From Vulcanisaeta souniana JCM 11219 (GTDB taxonomy: Archaea > Thermoproteota > Thermoprotei > Thermoproteales > Thermocladiaceae), in contig NZ_AP026830.1 in assembly GCF_026000775.1 (NCBI RefSeq), positions 1,511,056 through 1,575,055 of the forward strand: a stretch of 64,000 bases of DNA. Direction: 5' to 3'. The position numbers and the translations under genes were made by a program. Below are positions 8,211 through 18,250 of the stretch, one piece after another (position 1 is the stretch's first letter; the number at the start of each line of letters is the position of its first letter). The notes under the pieces were generated by a model. That model had not been told where the DNA came from. It saw nothing but the letters and a program-made list of their open reading frames with translations, and searched no databases.

Positions 8211-8222
8211 TTTGTGTAATTG

Positions 8223-8939
8223 TTACGAGATTTTCCTGCCTATTACCATGGCGTGTGCCGTGTCATAAGGCTCCAGGTGAACCGTCTCCAGTATTTCATA
8301 GCCCCTATCTTTGAGTACATCAATTTCCCTCTTAAACGTTTCACTTGGTTCCTTCGTAACGTCAATACTCATGGCTTTTATAACCAGCATTACATAGCCA
8401 TTGTTCTTCACGTACACGTCAGCATTATCGGCAAGTATCTTTGCCTGGAATGGTTGTGCTATATCAATGTAGGCAATATCCACGGTCCTCACTATGTGTA
8501 TGTATTGCTCTGGGTACCTGGCATCCGCCAGTATTGGTATTACGTTCTTCCTGCCCTGATCCACGAGCTTCTCCATGAACTCCCTAAAGACCCTTGGTGA
8601 GAATTCCACTGAGTAAATAATGCCATTATTACCAACAATATCACTTATGTGGCTTACGGTAGTACCACTGGCGGCACCTAGGTATAGCATCCGCGTTCCC
8701 TCGGCTATGGGCATTACCTTAAGTCCATTCATTATGGCGGCAGCGAGCTTTGACCTATAAGGATTCCAAACCCTGTACTCCTTGCCCTCCCACTGAATCA
8801 ATTGTTCACCATAAACCCTCCTACCCGGTGTCAGGTTTATTGTTGCTAACCTTTCGGTACCATCCTCAAAGGACACCCAGTAGACGCCCCTGAATTTATC
8901 GTGCTCCTTAACCCCAACAACCTGTATTAATGAGGACAT
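8223..8939 (-). CDS. flpA: Fibrillarin-like rRNA/tRNA 2'-O-methyltransferase FlpA
   Basis: The catalytic subunit of the C/D box sRNP, 238 residues. The N-terminal domain has [19 protein letters not shown], a fibrillarin signature; [19 protein letters not shown] is the SAM-binding loop; [23 protein letters not shown] and [20 protein letters not shown] continue the methyltransferase core; [13 protein letters not shown] carries the catalytic lysine. It acts with Nop5 and L7Ae on guide sRNAs. It lies 46 bases after nop5, but an A/T-rich stretch (minus-strand agatttatatt, 8963-8973) about 29 bases before the ATG suggests its own promoter too. Candidate guide RNAs are present in this window. Confidence 0.96.
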   Translation of the reverse strand: MSSLIQVVGVKEHDKFRGVYWVSFEDGTERLATINLTPGRRVYGEQLIQWEGKEYRVWNPYRSKLAAAIMNGLKVMPIAEGTRMLYLGAASGTTVSHISDIVGNNGIIYSVEFSPRVFREFMEKLVDQGRKNVIPILADARYPEQYIHIVRTVDIAYIDIAQPFQAKILADNADVYVKNNGYVMLVIKAMSIDVTKEPSETFKREIDVLKDRGYEILETVHLEPYDTAHAMVIGRKIS

Positions 8940-8985
8940 TGAGGATACGTATTTTTAAAGGAATATAAATCTTTATTTATATTAC

Positions 8986-10251
8986 CTATCTACGTCCGCC
9001 TCTCTTCTCGTGAGGTCTCTTCTCCTCGGCCTTCTTAGCCGGTCCCCTCTTCTCTGGTGCTTTCTTGACTGCCTTAGCCTCGGGCTTCCTGGGCGGTGGC
9101 TTTGCATACAGCGTTTTAACTTCCTGGATTCTCTTCATTAGGTCTTCCTTTAGTCTCGGTGCTATGAAATTACCTGTGAAGGCATCCGCCTTGGCAGCTA
9201 TGGCTAGTTTTGCAGCTAACGCCCTGGCTATCTTACCGCGCTGCCACCTTGGTGCCCTGAATATCTCTGGGAATTGGAATATTATACCGTGCTTAGGTGG
9301 TCTACCGCCGGTTCTCAACGCTCGGAATAATGCCTTCTCAGCACCTAGTACCTGTATTGTTGATGCAGGTAATAGGGCCAGTCTCATTAGGCCTCCTGCG
9401 AGCATCAAAAGCCTAGCGCCAAGTAATGGACCAACTAACTCCCTAATGTTTGGTGCAACCTCGATCAATGCCTCATCAATGTACTGCGATAATTTATTCC
9501 TGAGATCTGAAAGTTGAACGTATATCTTAGCGTAGGTTCTTACGGGTTCCAAGTCCCAATCTGCCATCTCGGCGCCAACGCTCTTGCCGGCGGCCTCGGA
9601 TATTCTCTTAGCCCTGTCCTGAGATAGCCCTAACTTAACCAGGTTATCAATGGTGAAGTTACTCCTGTGTCCCAACTCGGTTATTAAAGTCATGTACTCG
9701 CCATGATCCTTGACTAAGTCCTCAAGCTCTGGGAAGTGTAGTCCATACCACTCCCTAACTCTTGAACTTATTAGGTTGAGTATCTTATCCAAGTCATCAA
9801 CAGAGCTTATTGCCTGGGCTATGAATAAATCCCTCTTCTCTGCAACCTGCCTTAACTTATGCCTTGTTTGGATTGATGTGATCTCATAAACCCTGGCCAA
9901 GTACTGATCCTCGTTTAGCCCAAAGATTTCCTTAATGTACTTACTAATATTACCCCTATACAGAGTACCAAGTTTACTGGGTAACTCTGACCTAATCTCG
10001 ATACCGGTGACCCTATTCGTCAAATTCCTAGCCAATTCCCTATTTTCAACAATAACCTTTGTAACACCCTTATCCTTAAGTTCATTTATCATCTTTATGA
10101 TCTCATCAATTGGTTCGCCAGCCCCCAGCCTATTCATCTTGTCCGCTATCTCGTCTGTACTACCCTCATAGAGAACCTTAGCTATTACATCACCGTTCTC
10201 GTTCAGAGCCACTACACCTAGAACATCCAGTACAAGGTATGCCACGCTCAT
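8986..10251 (-). CDS. nop5: C/D box sRNP scaffold protein Nop5 (Nop56/58)
   Basis: The 421-residue scaffold that joins fibrillarin, L7Ae and guide RNA. The N-terminal domain (1-120) binds fibrillarin, the coiled-coil follows (about 130-250), and the Nop domain has LVGPLLGARLLMLAGGLMRLALLPASTIQVLGAEKALFRALR (described in pieces: GARLL, PASTIQVLGAEKALF) and GGRPPKHGIIFQFP, all conserved. The last 40 residues are a Lys/Arg/Pro-rich tail typical of Nop5. It is directly upstream of flpA on the same strand, the usual archaeal pairing. Confidence 0.96.
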   Translation of the reverse strand: MSVAYLVLDVLGVVALNENGDVIAKVLYEGSTDEIADKMNRLGAGEPIDEIIKMINELKDKGVTKVIVENRELARNLTNRVTGIEIRSELPSKLGTLYRGNISKYIKEIFGLNEDQYLARVYEITSIQTRHKLRQVAEKRDLFIAQAISSVDDLDKILNLISSRVREWYGLHFPELEDLVKDHGEYMTLITELGHRSNFTIDNLVKLGLSQDRAKRISEAAGKSVGAEMADWDLEPVRTYAKIYVQLSDLRNKLSQYIDEALIEVAPNIRELVGPLLGARLLMLAGGLMRLALLPASTIQVLGAEKALFRALRTGGRPPKHGIIFQFPEIFRAPRWQRGKIARALAAKLAIAAKADAFTGNFIAPRLKEDLMKRIQEVKTLYAKPPPRKPEAKAVKKAPEKRGPAKKAEEKRPHEKRGGRR

Positions 10252-10288
10252 CAGTACTCACACTAATCACGTGATGAGTCACTATCTT

Positions 10289-10822
10289 TTAAGCTTTTGT
10301 ATCACTAATAACCCTAAACCTAGCGGCATATAGGACTTTCATCAATATTAGTGCGATGCCGAACAAGAACATCACGGCCCCAAAATCCATTATCAAATTA
10401 ATAACTAGTGCATTGTTTATTAGATATTGAGATAATTCAGTTATTGAAAGCGAAACGTTGATAGGCTCTGGATAATCGTTGAATAGCACCAGGGAATAAT
10501 TGCCGTGGTTCAAAAGCGGGTATGCCAATAGGTACACGCCACGTTCTTGCCTATAACTTAGTGGCGTCAATGAGTGTCCAAGTTCATCAAATACGTAGAC
10601 CGGTAACGGGTATGAATTATTAAGAACCACAACTATGTACGCGGGATTACTTAAGTGAATTGGAATTAGGTATTTCGAGTACACATCCAAGTTTATAGTT
10701 ATGTTATCCAGGGTACTAACCATTACATTATATACCCTAGGCATAAAGATATTGGCTATCAACATCATTGATGCCCCAATTATAACTAATACGATACCAA
10801 TTCTTACTAAACTCACAGGCAC
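10289..10822 (-). CDS. Small membrane protein with external domain, unknown function
   Basis: A 177-residue protein with one N-terminal membrane span (about 6-27), an extracytoplasmic beta-rich part (28-130) containing several Asn-X-Ser/Thr sites, and a second span near 140-165 ending in a short basic tail. I do not recognise a family. It lies upstream of nop5 on the same strand with a 37-base gap, but nothing links it to RNA modification. The size and layout suggest a surface-exposed structural or sensor protein. Confidence 0.55.
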   Translation of the reverse strand: MPVSLVRIGIVLVIIGASMMLIANIFMPRVYNVMVSTLDNITINLDVYSKYLIPIHLSNPAYIVVVLNNSYPLPVYVFDELGHSLTPLSYRQERGVYLLAYPLLNHGNYSLVLFNDYPEPINVSLSITELSQYLINNALVINLIMDFGAVMFLFGIALILMKVLYAARFRVISDTKA

Positions 10823-10874
10823 CTAAGTAAAAGGAGATTCTTAAAAACTTAATTCAACTACGAAGATGCCTTAT

Positions 10875-11180
10875 TCACGTGTACATGTCAACGAATTCGA
10901 GCCAAGTATCGAGCTCATCAACACTCATCCTTTGCCTAGACCCGCCTCTCTCGATCCAAGCCTCCCTAGGCACCAATTCATCACCTCTCTTGGTAAATAG
11001 TACTATTATCATTGGACCAGCCTCGTCATTGACATCCTCAGTACCAGCCGCCTCCTCTTCACTTGGGGCATGGAATAACAACTCGACAGTGCCCTCGGTC
11101 TCCCTAAACTCGTACTGCGGATTACTCCTAATGAAGTTCATAAGTTTATCGTAATTAATGATCCTCATTAGAATAATCAA
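10875..11180 (-). CDS. Small acidic conserved-looking protein, unknown function
   Basis: A 101-residue soluble protein without signal or membrane segments. It starts with a helix (RIINYDKLMNFIRSNP), then beta strands separated by an acidic loop (SEEEAAGTEDVNDEAG), and ends with an amphipathic helix (SVDELDTWLEFVDMY). No catalytic motif is recognisable. The Met at residue 6 (MRIINYDKL) may be the true start. It is flanked by a membrane protein and the TauE permease on the same strand, separated by about 50 bases each, so co-transcription is possible. Confidence 0.5.
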   Translation of the reverse strand: MIILMRIINYDKLMNFIRSNPQYEFRETEGTVELLFHAPSEEEAAGTEDVNDEAGPMIIVLFTKRGDELVPREAWIERGGSRQRMSVDELDTWLEFVDMYT

Positions 11181-11228
11181 TTAACAACTGGTAATTAATT
11201 TTCTTCCCCTTTGTTTAATTTTAAGTAA

Positions 11229-12068
11229 TTACGGTATTATATGGTAAACCCTCATCAACATGTATATGCCCACAAGCACTATTATTGCGCCATACGCAAT
11301 CCTAAGTGTGCTCTTCGGAACCTTAACAGCCAGACTGGTGCCAGCATAACCACCCACAACGCCGCCAGCGACGTAGAGTAGGGCTATGAGTATTAGTACG
11401 TCACCGTAATACCAATACTCAGCGCCGCTTGCGACACCAAACGTACCGACACTGATTAGACTGGTTCCAATAGCCCTTGTTATGCAGAGCCCAGCCGAGA
11501 ACATCAGGCTAGGTACTATTAGGAATCCACCACCAATACCAAAGTAACCACTAACTAGACCAACTATGAAGCCGAAGATCGCTACCTTGAGTATTGTTGA
11601 TGTTGTTAGCCTTGGGCATTTCTGAAAGGCGTTCACCACATGATTAACTTCATCAACAGTGCCTGCCCGTGTAGACTCCCTCCTAATTGCCATGTAGATG
11701 CCGAGTACAATCATTGCTATTGCGAAGTATGTGAGTAGGTCAGTGCCTGGGGTTATGTGGCCTAGGTAAGCCCCTATTAAGGAGCCTGCAAGGCCTACGC
11801 CAGCGAATATGCCGCCTACCCTTGGCGCCACGTTCTTCTTCCTAAGGTGCATATAGGAGTTTATGTAGGCGTTAAGTCCAACGGCTAGTGCCGTGGTCCC
11901 AATGGCTATGTGGGCTGCGTCAGGTACTGTGTCAAGTCCGACGAAGTATAGGAATAATGGGACTGCCAATATACTACCGCCACCACCAATAAGTCCTAAT
12001 GAAAATCCAACCAGTATCCCTGACACGATCGATAACACGTATTGCATAAGTGCTATTATTACTGCCAT
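11229..12068 (-). CDS. TauE/SafE-family sulfite or organo-anion exporter
   Basis: A 279-residue integral membrane protein with about eight spans in two homologous halves. Each half begins with the family motif: GFSLGLIGGGGSILAVPLFLYF in the first (quoted in part as GLIGGGGSILAVP) and GLVSGYFGIGGGFLIVPSLMF in the second (GYFGIGGGFLIVP). These glycine-rich reentrant motifs define TauE/SafE (DUF81) permeases, which move sulfite, sulfonates or other small anions. Substrate cannot be told from sequence; sulfur-respiring Thermoproteales would make a sulfur oxyanion plausible. No sulfur-metabolism gene is adjacent. Confidence 0.88.
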   Translation of the reverse strand: MAVIIALMQYVLSIVSGILVGFSLGLIGGGGSILAVPLFLYFVGLDTVPDAAHIAIGTTALAVGLNAYINSYMHLRKKNVAPRVGGIFAGVGLAGSLIGAYLGHITPGTDLLTYFAIAMIVLGIYMAIRRESTRAGTVDEVNHVVNAFQKCPRLTTSTILKVAIFGFIVGLVSGYFGIGGGFLIVPSLMFSAGLCITRAIGTSLISVGTFGVASGAEYWYYGDVLILIALLYVAGGVVGGYAGTSLAVKVPKSTLRIAYGAIIVLVGIYMLMRVYHIIP

Positions 12069-12258
12069 ACGTCCTTAGGGGATAACAGTCTTTATTTTAA
12101 GCTTTTTATTTCAAAAATTTGACTAATAATGAAGTTTATTGACAATTAATAATGACTAATGGACACCATACGGTATTACTGTCCTTATTTAGTTCCCATG
12201 AGGTGTGAAGCAATAATAAAAATTTTTGAGAGAATTTATCGCCTTAATATTTTTGATA

Positions 12259-14940
12259 TTAATATATGTGTATCTTCGGTGCCTTGCCCAATATCTTCAA
12301 TGATTCCTGAGCAGCCACAAGCCTAGCCACTGGAACCCTATATGGCGATGCACTGAAGTAATTCAATCCCCTACCAACTACCCTAGCGAGTATCTTTATT
12401 GAGTCTGGATCACCACCATGCTCGCCGCAAATGCCAATCTCTATATTGGGTTTAACATTTCTGGCTAGATCAATTGCGATCTTCATTATTTTTGCAACTC
12501 CATCTTCATCAATTGTCACAAATGGATCGTAGGGCAGTATACCAAGCTCCAAGTACTTACTCATGAACTTGTTCTCCACATCATCCCTACTGAAGCTGAA
12601 GACCGCCTGCGTTAGGTCGTTCGTTCCGAAGCTCATGAAGTCAACAACCTTGGCAATCTTATCGGCTGTTAGGCATGACCTGACGGTCTCCATCATCGTG
12701 CCAATCTTAAACTCAATCCTATCACCATAGGCCTTAAATACCTCCTCAGCCGTGGGTTTAACAACGTTGTTAATTATCAACTCGAGTTCCCTAACCTCGG
12801 CAACTTGCGGTACCATTATCTGTAACTCTACGTGCTTACCCCTCCTCTTTAATTCTAGGGCTGCAGATAGCATTGCCTTGACTTGCGCGGCGTATATTTC
12901 TGGGAATGTTATACCAACCCTAACACCCCTGTGCCCCATCATTGGATTAGCCTCCATCAAGGCCTTAACCCTAGCCAATAGCCTCTCCTTCTCTGGGTCT
13001 GGCTTGCCCAGGGTTCTGGCCCTTGTTACCTCTGTGACCAATTCTTCAAAGTTTGGTAGGAACTCGTGTAATGGTGGATCAAATAACCTAATGGTCACTG
13101 GGTAATCCTCCATTATATCAAGTATCTCTAGGAAGTCCCTCTTCATCATCTCAGCTAGTTGGTCAAGTAGTTCCTTCCTCTCGTTTGAATTATCTGATAG
13201 TATGACCTTCCTAAATAATTCAAGCCTTCCTGGTGCCCTGAACATTCTCTCTGTCCTAAGTAACCCTATTCCCTTTGCGCCGAATTTCCTGGCTATCGTG
13301 GCATCATCAGGCGTGTCCGCATTGGCTCTTATTTCAAATACAGCCACTGAGTCAGCCATGTCCAAGAACTCAAAGAACTCAGGCGGTAGCTTAGGCTCTA
13401 TGGTAGGTACCTTACCCAAGTAGACATTACCCGTGAAGCCATCAATCGTTATCCAATCACCCTCCTTAAACACGGAGTCGCCAACCCTGGCAGTCCTAGT
13501 ACCATAATCAATCTGTAGTGACTCGGCACCAACAACCGCAGGCCTACCTATTGCCCTTGCCACGACAGCTGCGTGACTCGTTGCGCCACCTCTGCTGGTT
13601 AATACCCCAACTGATGCGTAGAAGCCATGAACATCATCTGGCTTCGTCTCCTCCCTAACAAGGATAACCTGTTTACCTGCCTTGGACCACTCCACAGCCC
13701 TATCAGGATCGAAGACTGCTTGCCCACTCACGGCGCCTGGTGACGCCGCTATACCCTTGGTTAATGGTTTACCTGCCTTGGACTCATCAATCCTTGGATA
13801 GAGCATCTGAAGTATGTGCTCGGATTTAACGCCCATTATGGCTTCCTCCTTGGTTATCATGCCCTCCTTATACATGTCAACCCTCGTTTTCAGGACGGCG
13901 AGTGGGTTCATCTTGGCATTCCTTGTCTGTAGGAACCAGAGCTTACCCTTCTCAATGGTGAATTCCACATCCTGAACCTCCTTCTTAGTCTTCTCAATGA
14001 GCTTAACACCGTTGTATAGCTGCTCATAAACCTCGGGCATCTCCTCCTTAAGCTTTTCAATTGGTTTAGGAGTCCTTATACCGGCTACTACGTCCTCGCC
14101 CTGAGCATAGGGTAGGTATTCACCATAAAGCCTGTTCTCGCCGGTGGCAGGATCCCTCGAGAATACAACACCGGTTGCTGATCTCCAGTCGGCGTTGCCG
14201 AACACCATCGTTACGATGGCCGTGGCAGTGCAGTCTGCGATTTCAGGTGTTATTTTATTGGCCTCCCTATAGAATTTGGCCCTTGGTGAGTTCCAGGACT
14301 TAAACACAGCCTCTACTGAGAGTTTTAATTGTTCCCATGGGTCATCGAATACCTTACCAAACCTTCTATTGAATATTTGTTTGTAAATCTCGACAAGCTC
14401 CTTAAGGCCCTCAAGCGGTATTTCCGGGTCTTCCTTCACGCCATACTTCCGCTTAACCTCATCAAGCGGCTTATTGAATTCCTCCTCAGGGATGCCCAAA
14501 ACTATCCTACCGAACATTGCTAGGAATCTCCTGTATGCATCATAGGCGCCGTGTTCATTATTAATTCTCTTGGCGAGGCCGTAAACCGTCCTATCGTTAA
14601 GCCCAACGTTTAGCACAGTATCCATCATGCCCGGCATTGATACTGCTGCGCCGGACCTAACGCTAACTAATAATGGTTTTTCAGGATCACCAAGCTTATA
14701 CCCGGTCTTCTCCTCAAGGTATCTAACGCCCCTGATTACTTCGTCCATTAAGCCCTCAGGGAGTTTCTCACCCCTGTCATAGTATTCTCTACAGGCCTTG
14801 GTTGTTATTATAATGCCTGGCGGTACTGGTAATCCGAGCCTGGTCATGAGGACGAGACTCGATGCCTTACCACCTATTAACTTAACATCGTCAGGATCAG
14901 CTTCCTCGAATGTTAATACGTACTTACCGAGAGAACCCAT
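12259..14940 (-). CDS. ppdK: Pyruvate, phosphate dikinase
   Basis: An 893-residue enzyme, full length for PPDK, interconverting pyruvate + ATP + Pi and PEP + AMP + PPi. The N-terminal nucleotide-binding domain has LIGGKASSLVLM and VSVRSGAAVSMPGMMDTVLN. The swivelling domain has LTSRGGATSHAAVVARAIG with the phosphorylated histidine. The PEP/pyruvate barrel ends with SFGTNDLTQAVFSFSRDDV and IGICGEHGGDP, which contains the catalytic cysteine. In Thermoproteales it works in glycolysis or gluconeogenesis depending on conditions. The next gene upstream on the same strand encodes a pyrophosphatase, which could consume the PPi or couple it to ion transport. Confidence 0.97.
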   Translation of the reverse strand: MGSLGKYVLTFEEADPDDVKLIGGKASSLVLMTRLGLPVPPGIIITTKACREYYDRGEKLPEGLMDEVIRGVRYLEEKTGYKLGDPEKPLLVSVRSGAAVSMPGMMDTVLNVGLNDRTVYGLAKRINNEHGAYDAYRRFLAMFGRIVLGIPEEEFNKPLDEVKRKYGVKEDPEIPLEGLKELVEIYKQIFNRRFGKVFDDPWEQLKLSVEAVFKSWNSPRAKFYREANKITPEIADCTATAIVTMVFGNADWRSATGVVFSRDPATGENRLYGEYLPYAQGEDVVAGIRTPKPIEKLKEEMPEVYEQLYNGVKLIEKTKKEVQDVEFTIEKGKLWFLQTRNAKMNPLAVLKTRVDMYKEGMITKEEAIMGVKSEHILQMLYPRIDESKAGKPLTKGIAASPGAVSGQAVFDPDRAVEWSKAGKQVILVREETKPDDVHGFYASVGVLTSRGGATSHAAVVARAIGRPAVVGAESLQIDYGTRTARVGDSVFKEGDWITIDGFTGNVYLGKVPTIEPKLPPEFFEFLDMADSVAVFEIRANADTPDDATIARKFGAKGIGLLRTERMFRAPGRLELFRKVILSDNSNERKELLDQLAEMMKRDFLEILDIMEDYPVTIRLFDPPLHEFLPNFEELVTEVTRARTLGKPDPEKERLLARVKALMEANPMMGHRGVRVGITFPEIYAAQVKAMLSAALELKRRGKHVELQIMVPQVAEVRELELIINNVVKPTAEEVFKAYGDRIEFKIGTMMETVRSCLTADKIAKVVDFMSFGTNDLTQAVFSFSRDDVENKFMSKYLELGILPYDPFVTIDEDGVAKIMKIAIDLARNVKPNIEIGICGEHGGDPDSIKILARVVGRGLNYFSASPYRVPVARLVAAQESLKILGKAPKIHIY

Positions 14941-15158
14941 TGTATTTTTAGGGATCTCCTGTTTTTATAAATTTTATTATATCGATAATTATTAATACTT
15001 TTTCTATTGATTAATCATTAATAATAATTATAAATACTAAACTAAGAGACACGGTTCATTACATGGTAATAGGATCATATAAATATGATTTATTTATAAA
15101 ATAATCAATTAGGTTAATATTAATTTGTTATTTTTAGAAAAGTCAATGATCTCAATGC

Positions 15159-17393
15159 CTACAATGCGGAAATCACAACCAGGATTATGTGGATTATTGG
15201 TATTGCCGCTGGATTAATGAGGCTAACATAGGCGATCAGTGGTGCGAAGACTATCGATACTGTATTAACGACCTTAATCAATGGGTTAAGTGAAGGCCCT
15301 GTGGTGTCCTTGAATGGATCACCTACCACGTCGCCAACTACTGCATTTTTATGCGGCTCGCTCTTCTTGCCAAATCTCTGTCCATTGATAACAAGACCCT
15401 CGATTTCAATGTACTTCTTAGCGTTGTCCCAGGCGCCACCCGCATTGGCCATGAGTAGAGCCCTTGGGAAACCAGCGATTATTACGCCAAAGATTAAACC
15501 AACGAGACCAATCCAACCAAGCGCCAGTCCAAGGACTATTGGAATAATGACTGCGGATAGTCCAGGTATGAGAAAACTCCTCAAGGCATGGCTGGTCACT
15601 ATGTCAATGGCCCTATTATAATCAGGCTTCTCCTGAGGCCAAAGTTCGAGTATTTTCTTAGACCTGAACTGCCTCCTAATCTCCTCCACGAGTTCACCGG
15701 CTGCCTTACCAACAGAGGACAGGGTACTACTTGAGAAGAAGTACACGAGGGCAACCCCAACCAGAGCACCAATTATTATCCTTGGATCAACAACTGTTAA
15801 TTCACCGAAATAGCCAGTCAAGGTCTGTATCGTTAGCGGTATACCCTTAATCTGTACCATTCTTTCCACGACCTCGTATATGAAGCCTATGAACAGGATC
15901 AAGGCAGCTAGACCGGCACTGGCAATTGCATAACCCTTCGTAGTTGCCTTGAAGGTATTGCCTATGGCATCGAGGGAGTCCGTTATTTCCCTCACGTCCT
16001 CCATGCCCGTCATCTCCACGAGACCACCCGCATTATCACTCACTGGGCCGTATGAGTCCAGGGAAATGACTATACCGGCAAGGCTCAGCAGGCCCACGGA
16101 TGCTATTGCGGTGCCGAATATGCCGCCCCTAACACCGCCTGGTGGTATATACATGGAGCCCAACACGTATGATGCACCAAGGGCAGTCACCACCATTAGT
16201 ATTGTGGGGACGGCGCTCAATAATCCATATGAATAACCGGCAACTATGACGTTTGATGCTGACAATGTGGCCTGGGTTGCGATATTTCTAACCGGCGGGA
16301 ATGTGTAGTGGGTGAAGTACTCCGTTACGTATAGGACGACTATCGCCGTTATCATGCCCAGTAGATCGGATATGAATATTGCTGTTGCTTCCATTAATGG
16401 GAACGCAACGAATGCGTATATGGCAACAAGTATAGCAGCAACTATTATTGTCGTATAAAGTGCCATGTTTAGTTTGCCCATGGCTGCGGAGGCTAAGCTC
16501 TTACCCTTAACCTCACCCCTAACCACTTGGACACCAACTAGCGTGCTTATTAGTGTTAGTGTGGCTATCATTACGGATAACCTAATTAAGGTTGATGATA
16601 ATCCAAAAACTGCGGCCAGTAGTAATGCACCTGCAAGTACTACTATGAAGCTCTCGTAGACATCGCTAGCCATACCCGCACAATCACCCACATTGTCACC
16701 AACATTATCGGCGATTACTCCTGGATTCCTTGGATCATCCTCTGGTATTCCAGCCTCAACTTTACCAACAATGTCCGCGCCCCAATCGGCGGCCTTCGTG
16801 TATATACCGCCAGCAACCCTTATGAACAATGATACTAGGCTGGCACCAAACGCCACTGGTGCCATTGCCTCAGCCCACAGAGGAGTTGGTAAAACCGATG
16901 AATATGCCATGTACAATATGGTAATTACCAACAGCGCAATGCTGGCGAGTGATAGGCCCATCACCGTACCGGCCTTGAAGGATGTACTTAGGGCCGCACC
17001 CATGCCGTTCCTAGCCATCCAGGCTGTTTTTGCCGCGCTCCTGGTTGTTACGTACATACCTATGTAACCGGCAGCTGCGCTACCGATTGCGCCCAGGGCA
17101 AAGGCGAGGGCTGCAAGGCCCGACATTAGGCCATTAATGGGTTTTGGAAACAATACGTAGTATGCGGCCCATATCAAGACTGTTAGCACGACACCTGTTG
17201 GTAGTATTGTCTTGTATTCCCTCATTAGGAATGTCTTGGCGCCCTCAGCAATGAGCATGTTTATATCTGTCAATTCCCTCTTCCCTGGTTTGATCCCCAG
17301 TACCGACGCCGCATTGTAGCCAGCCAGTGCTAGTCCTATAATTGGTATTGCGATGGCCAGCATTAATTCCAAGGGCAACATCAGGTAAACCAC
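15159..17393 (-). CDS. hppA: Membrane-bound proton-pumping pyrophosphatase
   Basis: A 744-residue protein with about 16 membrane spans. The active site includes DWGADIVGKVEAGIPEDDPRNPG (key DxGAD-like loop, here DWGAD), VIADNVGDNVGDCAGMASDVYES (the acidic Mg-PPi site), and the late motif NAGGAWDNAKKYIE with GDVVGDPFKDTTGPSLNPLI. The K+ site region reads GNTFKATTKGYAIASAG: lysine in the discriminating position indicates the K+-independent, H+-pumping class. It hydrolyses PPi and pumps protons across the membrane. Its neighbour ppdK makes or uses PPi. A 218-base AT-rich gap separates them, so each probably has its own promoter. Confidence 0.96.
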   Translation of the reverse strand: MVYLMLPLELMLAIAIPIIGLALAGYNAASVLGIKPGKRELTDINMLIAEGAKTFLMREYKTILPTGVVLTVLIWAAYYVLFPKPINGLMSGLAALAFALGAIGSAAAGYIGMYVTTRSAAKTAWMARNGMGAALSTSFKAGTVMGLSLASIALLVITILYMAYSSVLPTPLWAEAMAPVAFGASLVSLFIRVAGGIYTKAADWGADIVGKVEAGIPEDDPRNPGVIADNVGDNVGDCAGMASDVYESFIVVLAGALLLAAVFGLSSTLIRLSVMIATLTLISTLVGVQVVRGEVKGKSLASAAMGKLNMALYTTIIVAAILVAIYAFVAFPLMEATAIFISDLLGMITAIVVLYVTEYFTHYTFPPVRNIATQATLSASNVIVAGYSYGLLSAVPTILMVVTALGASYVLGSMYIPPGGVRGGIFGTAIASVGLLSLAGIVISLDSYGPVSDNAGGLVEMTGMEDVREITDSLDAIGNTFKATTKGYAIASAGLAALILFIGFIYEVVERMVQIKGIPLTIQTLTGYFGELTVVDPRIIIGALVGVALVYFFSSSTLSSVGKAAGELVEEIRRQFRSKKILELWPQEKPDYNRAIDIVTSHALRSFLIPGLSAVIIPIVLGLALGWIGLVGLIFGVIIAGFPRALLMANAGGAWDNAKKYIEIEGLVINGQRFGKKSEPHKNAVVGDVVGDPFKDTTGPSLNPLIKVVNTVSIVFAPLIAYVSLINPAAIPIIHIILVVISAL

Positions 17394-17515
17394 GCACCCT
17401 ATGACTTTTAAACATTATTACTCATAATAATCCTTAGACCCAGTCATGAAAATACTTATTTTTGACATGATATGCATTTTTAAGTAAGAAATATTAATAT
17501 CTAAAGTGAAAATTA

Positions 17516-18190
17516 ATGCTCGTGTCCAAAGGTTTAAGTATCCAGCAAGCCGTTAGGATCATTATTGAGGAGAACCCCCTCTACGTAACACTGCTGTCCA
17601 GCGGGCTTGTCAACCTCTCGGCTCTTGCAAGGGGTATTAAGCCGCTGGTTGATTCAATGATTGGTAAGGACACCAAGGTATTCACGATAGTCAAAGCCCT
17701 AGAGAGGATCTCCATGAATTATAAATTAGTTAATGAATACCCAGACATAATCAAGGCCCTGAGCATGGCTGAGATAATAACATATAGCGGCATGGGTGAG
17801 ATTGAGATCGCGCTTACGGAGGAGAATAAGGAGAAGGTGTTCAAGCTTAGGGATCTTCTTTCTGCCACGAAGGTCCACTTCATAATACTTAATGATGGAA
17901 ATAGAATGCATGTAATAGCACCCCTTATGTACATAACGAGTGTTTGCACGGAGTCCAAGGTTGATGAATACGGCATGGTAAGGATAATGTTTGCCGGAAA
18001 GGCCCCGGTGGGTATTGTAACGTTTTTAGTCCAAGTCATGAAGTCGAATCAAATAGTTGCAAAACACGTACTTAGGTATGACAATGACATATACATAGTC
18101 GTGGATAGGGAAAAAACGCCCCTCTTACTAAATATAATTGAGAAGTTAAGAACCATGGCATTCCTTCAAGCGTCGCAGGCAAGTAAGTGA
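17516..18190 (+). CDS. Putative regulatory protein with ACT-like repeats, unknown
   Basis: A 224-residue soluble protein. A helical N-terminal part (1-75: LSIQQAVRIIIEENPLY, SALARGIKPLVDSMIG) is followed by two segments with alternating strands and helices: ALSMAEIITYSGMGEIEIALTEENKEKVFKLRDLL (80-120) and EYGMVRIMFAGKAPVGIVTFLVQVM (150-175). The pattern recalls small archaeal proteins with tandem ACT domains that bind amino acids, but I see no decisive motif. It is divergent from hppA. The next feature downstream is a C/D box sRNA candidate. Confidence 0.5.
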   Translation: MLVSKGLSIQQAVRIIIEENPLYVTLLSSGLVNLSALARGIKPLVDSMIGKDTKVFTIVKALERISMNYKLVNEYPDIIKALSMAEIITYSGMGEIEIALTEENKEKVFKLRDLLSATKVHFIILNDGNRMHVIAPLMYITSVCTESKVDEYGMVRIMFAGKAPVGIVTFLVQVMKSNQIVAKHVLRYDNDIYIVVDREKTPLLLNIIEKLRTMAFLQASQASK

Positions 18191-18250
18191 GTTACTTTTG
18201 ATGTCCAATGGGAATAAAGAACTTTAAACCGTAGAGTAATGCGTAAATTA

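Noticed and set aside
9065-9517. 150-codon plus-strand open frame inside nop5
   Set aside because: It is antisense to the conserved Nop domain and its residues mirror that gene's codons; no family match or start context.
10255-10290. gtgatga near the nop5 start considered as box C of an sRNA
   Set aside because: No ctga boxes at suitable distance on the same strand; probably chance near the promoter.
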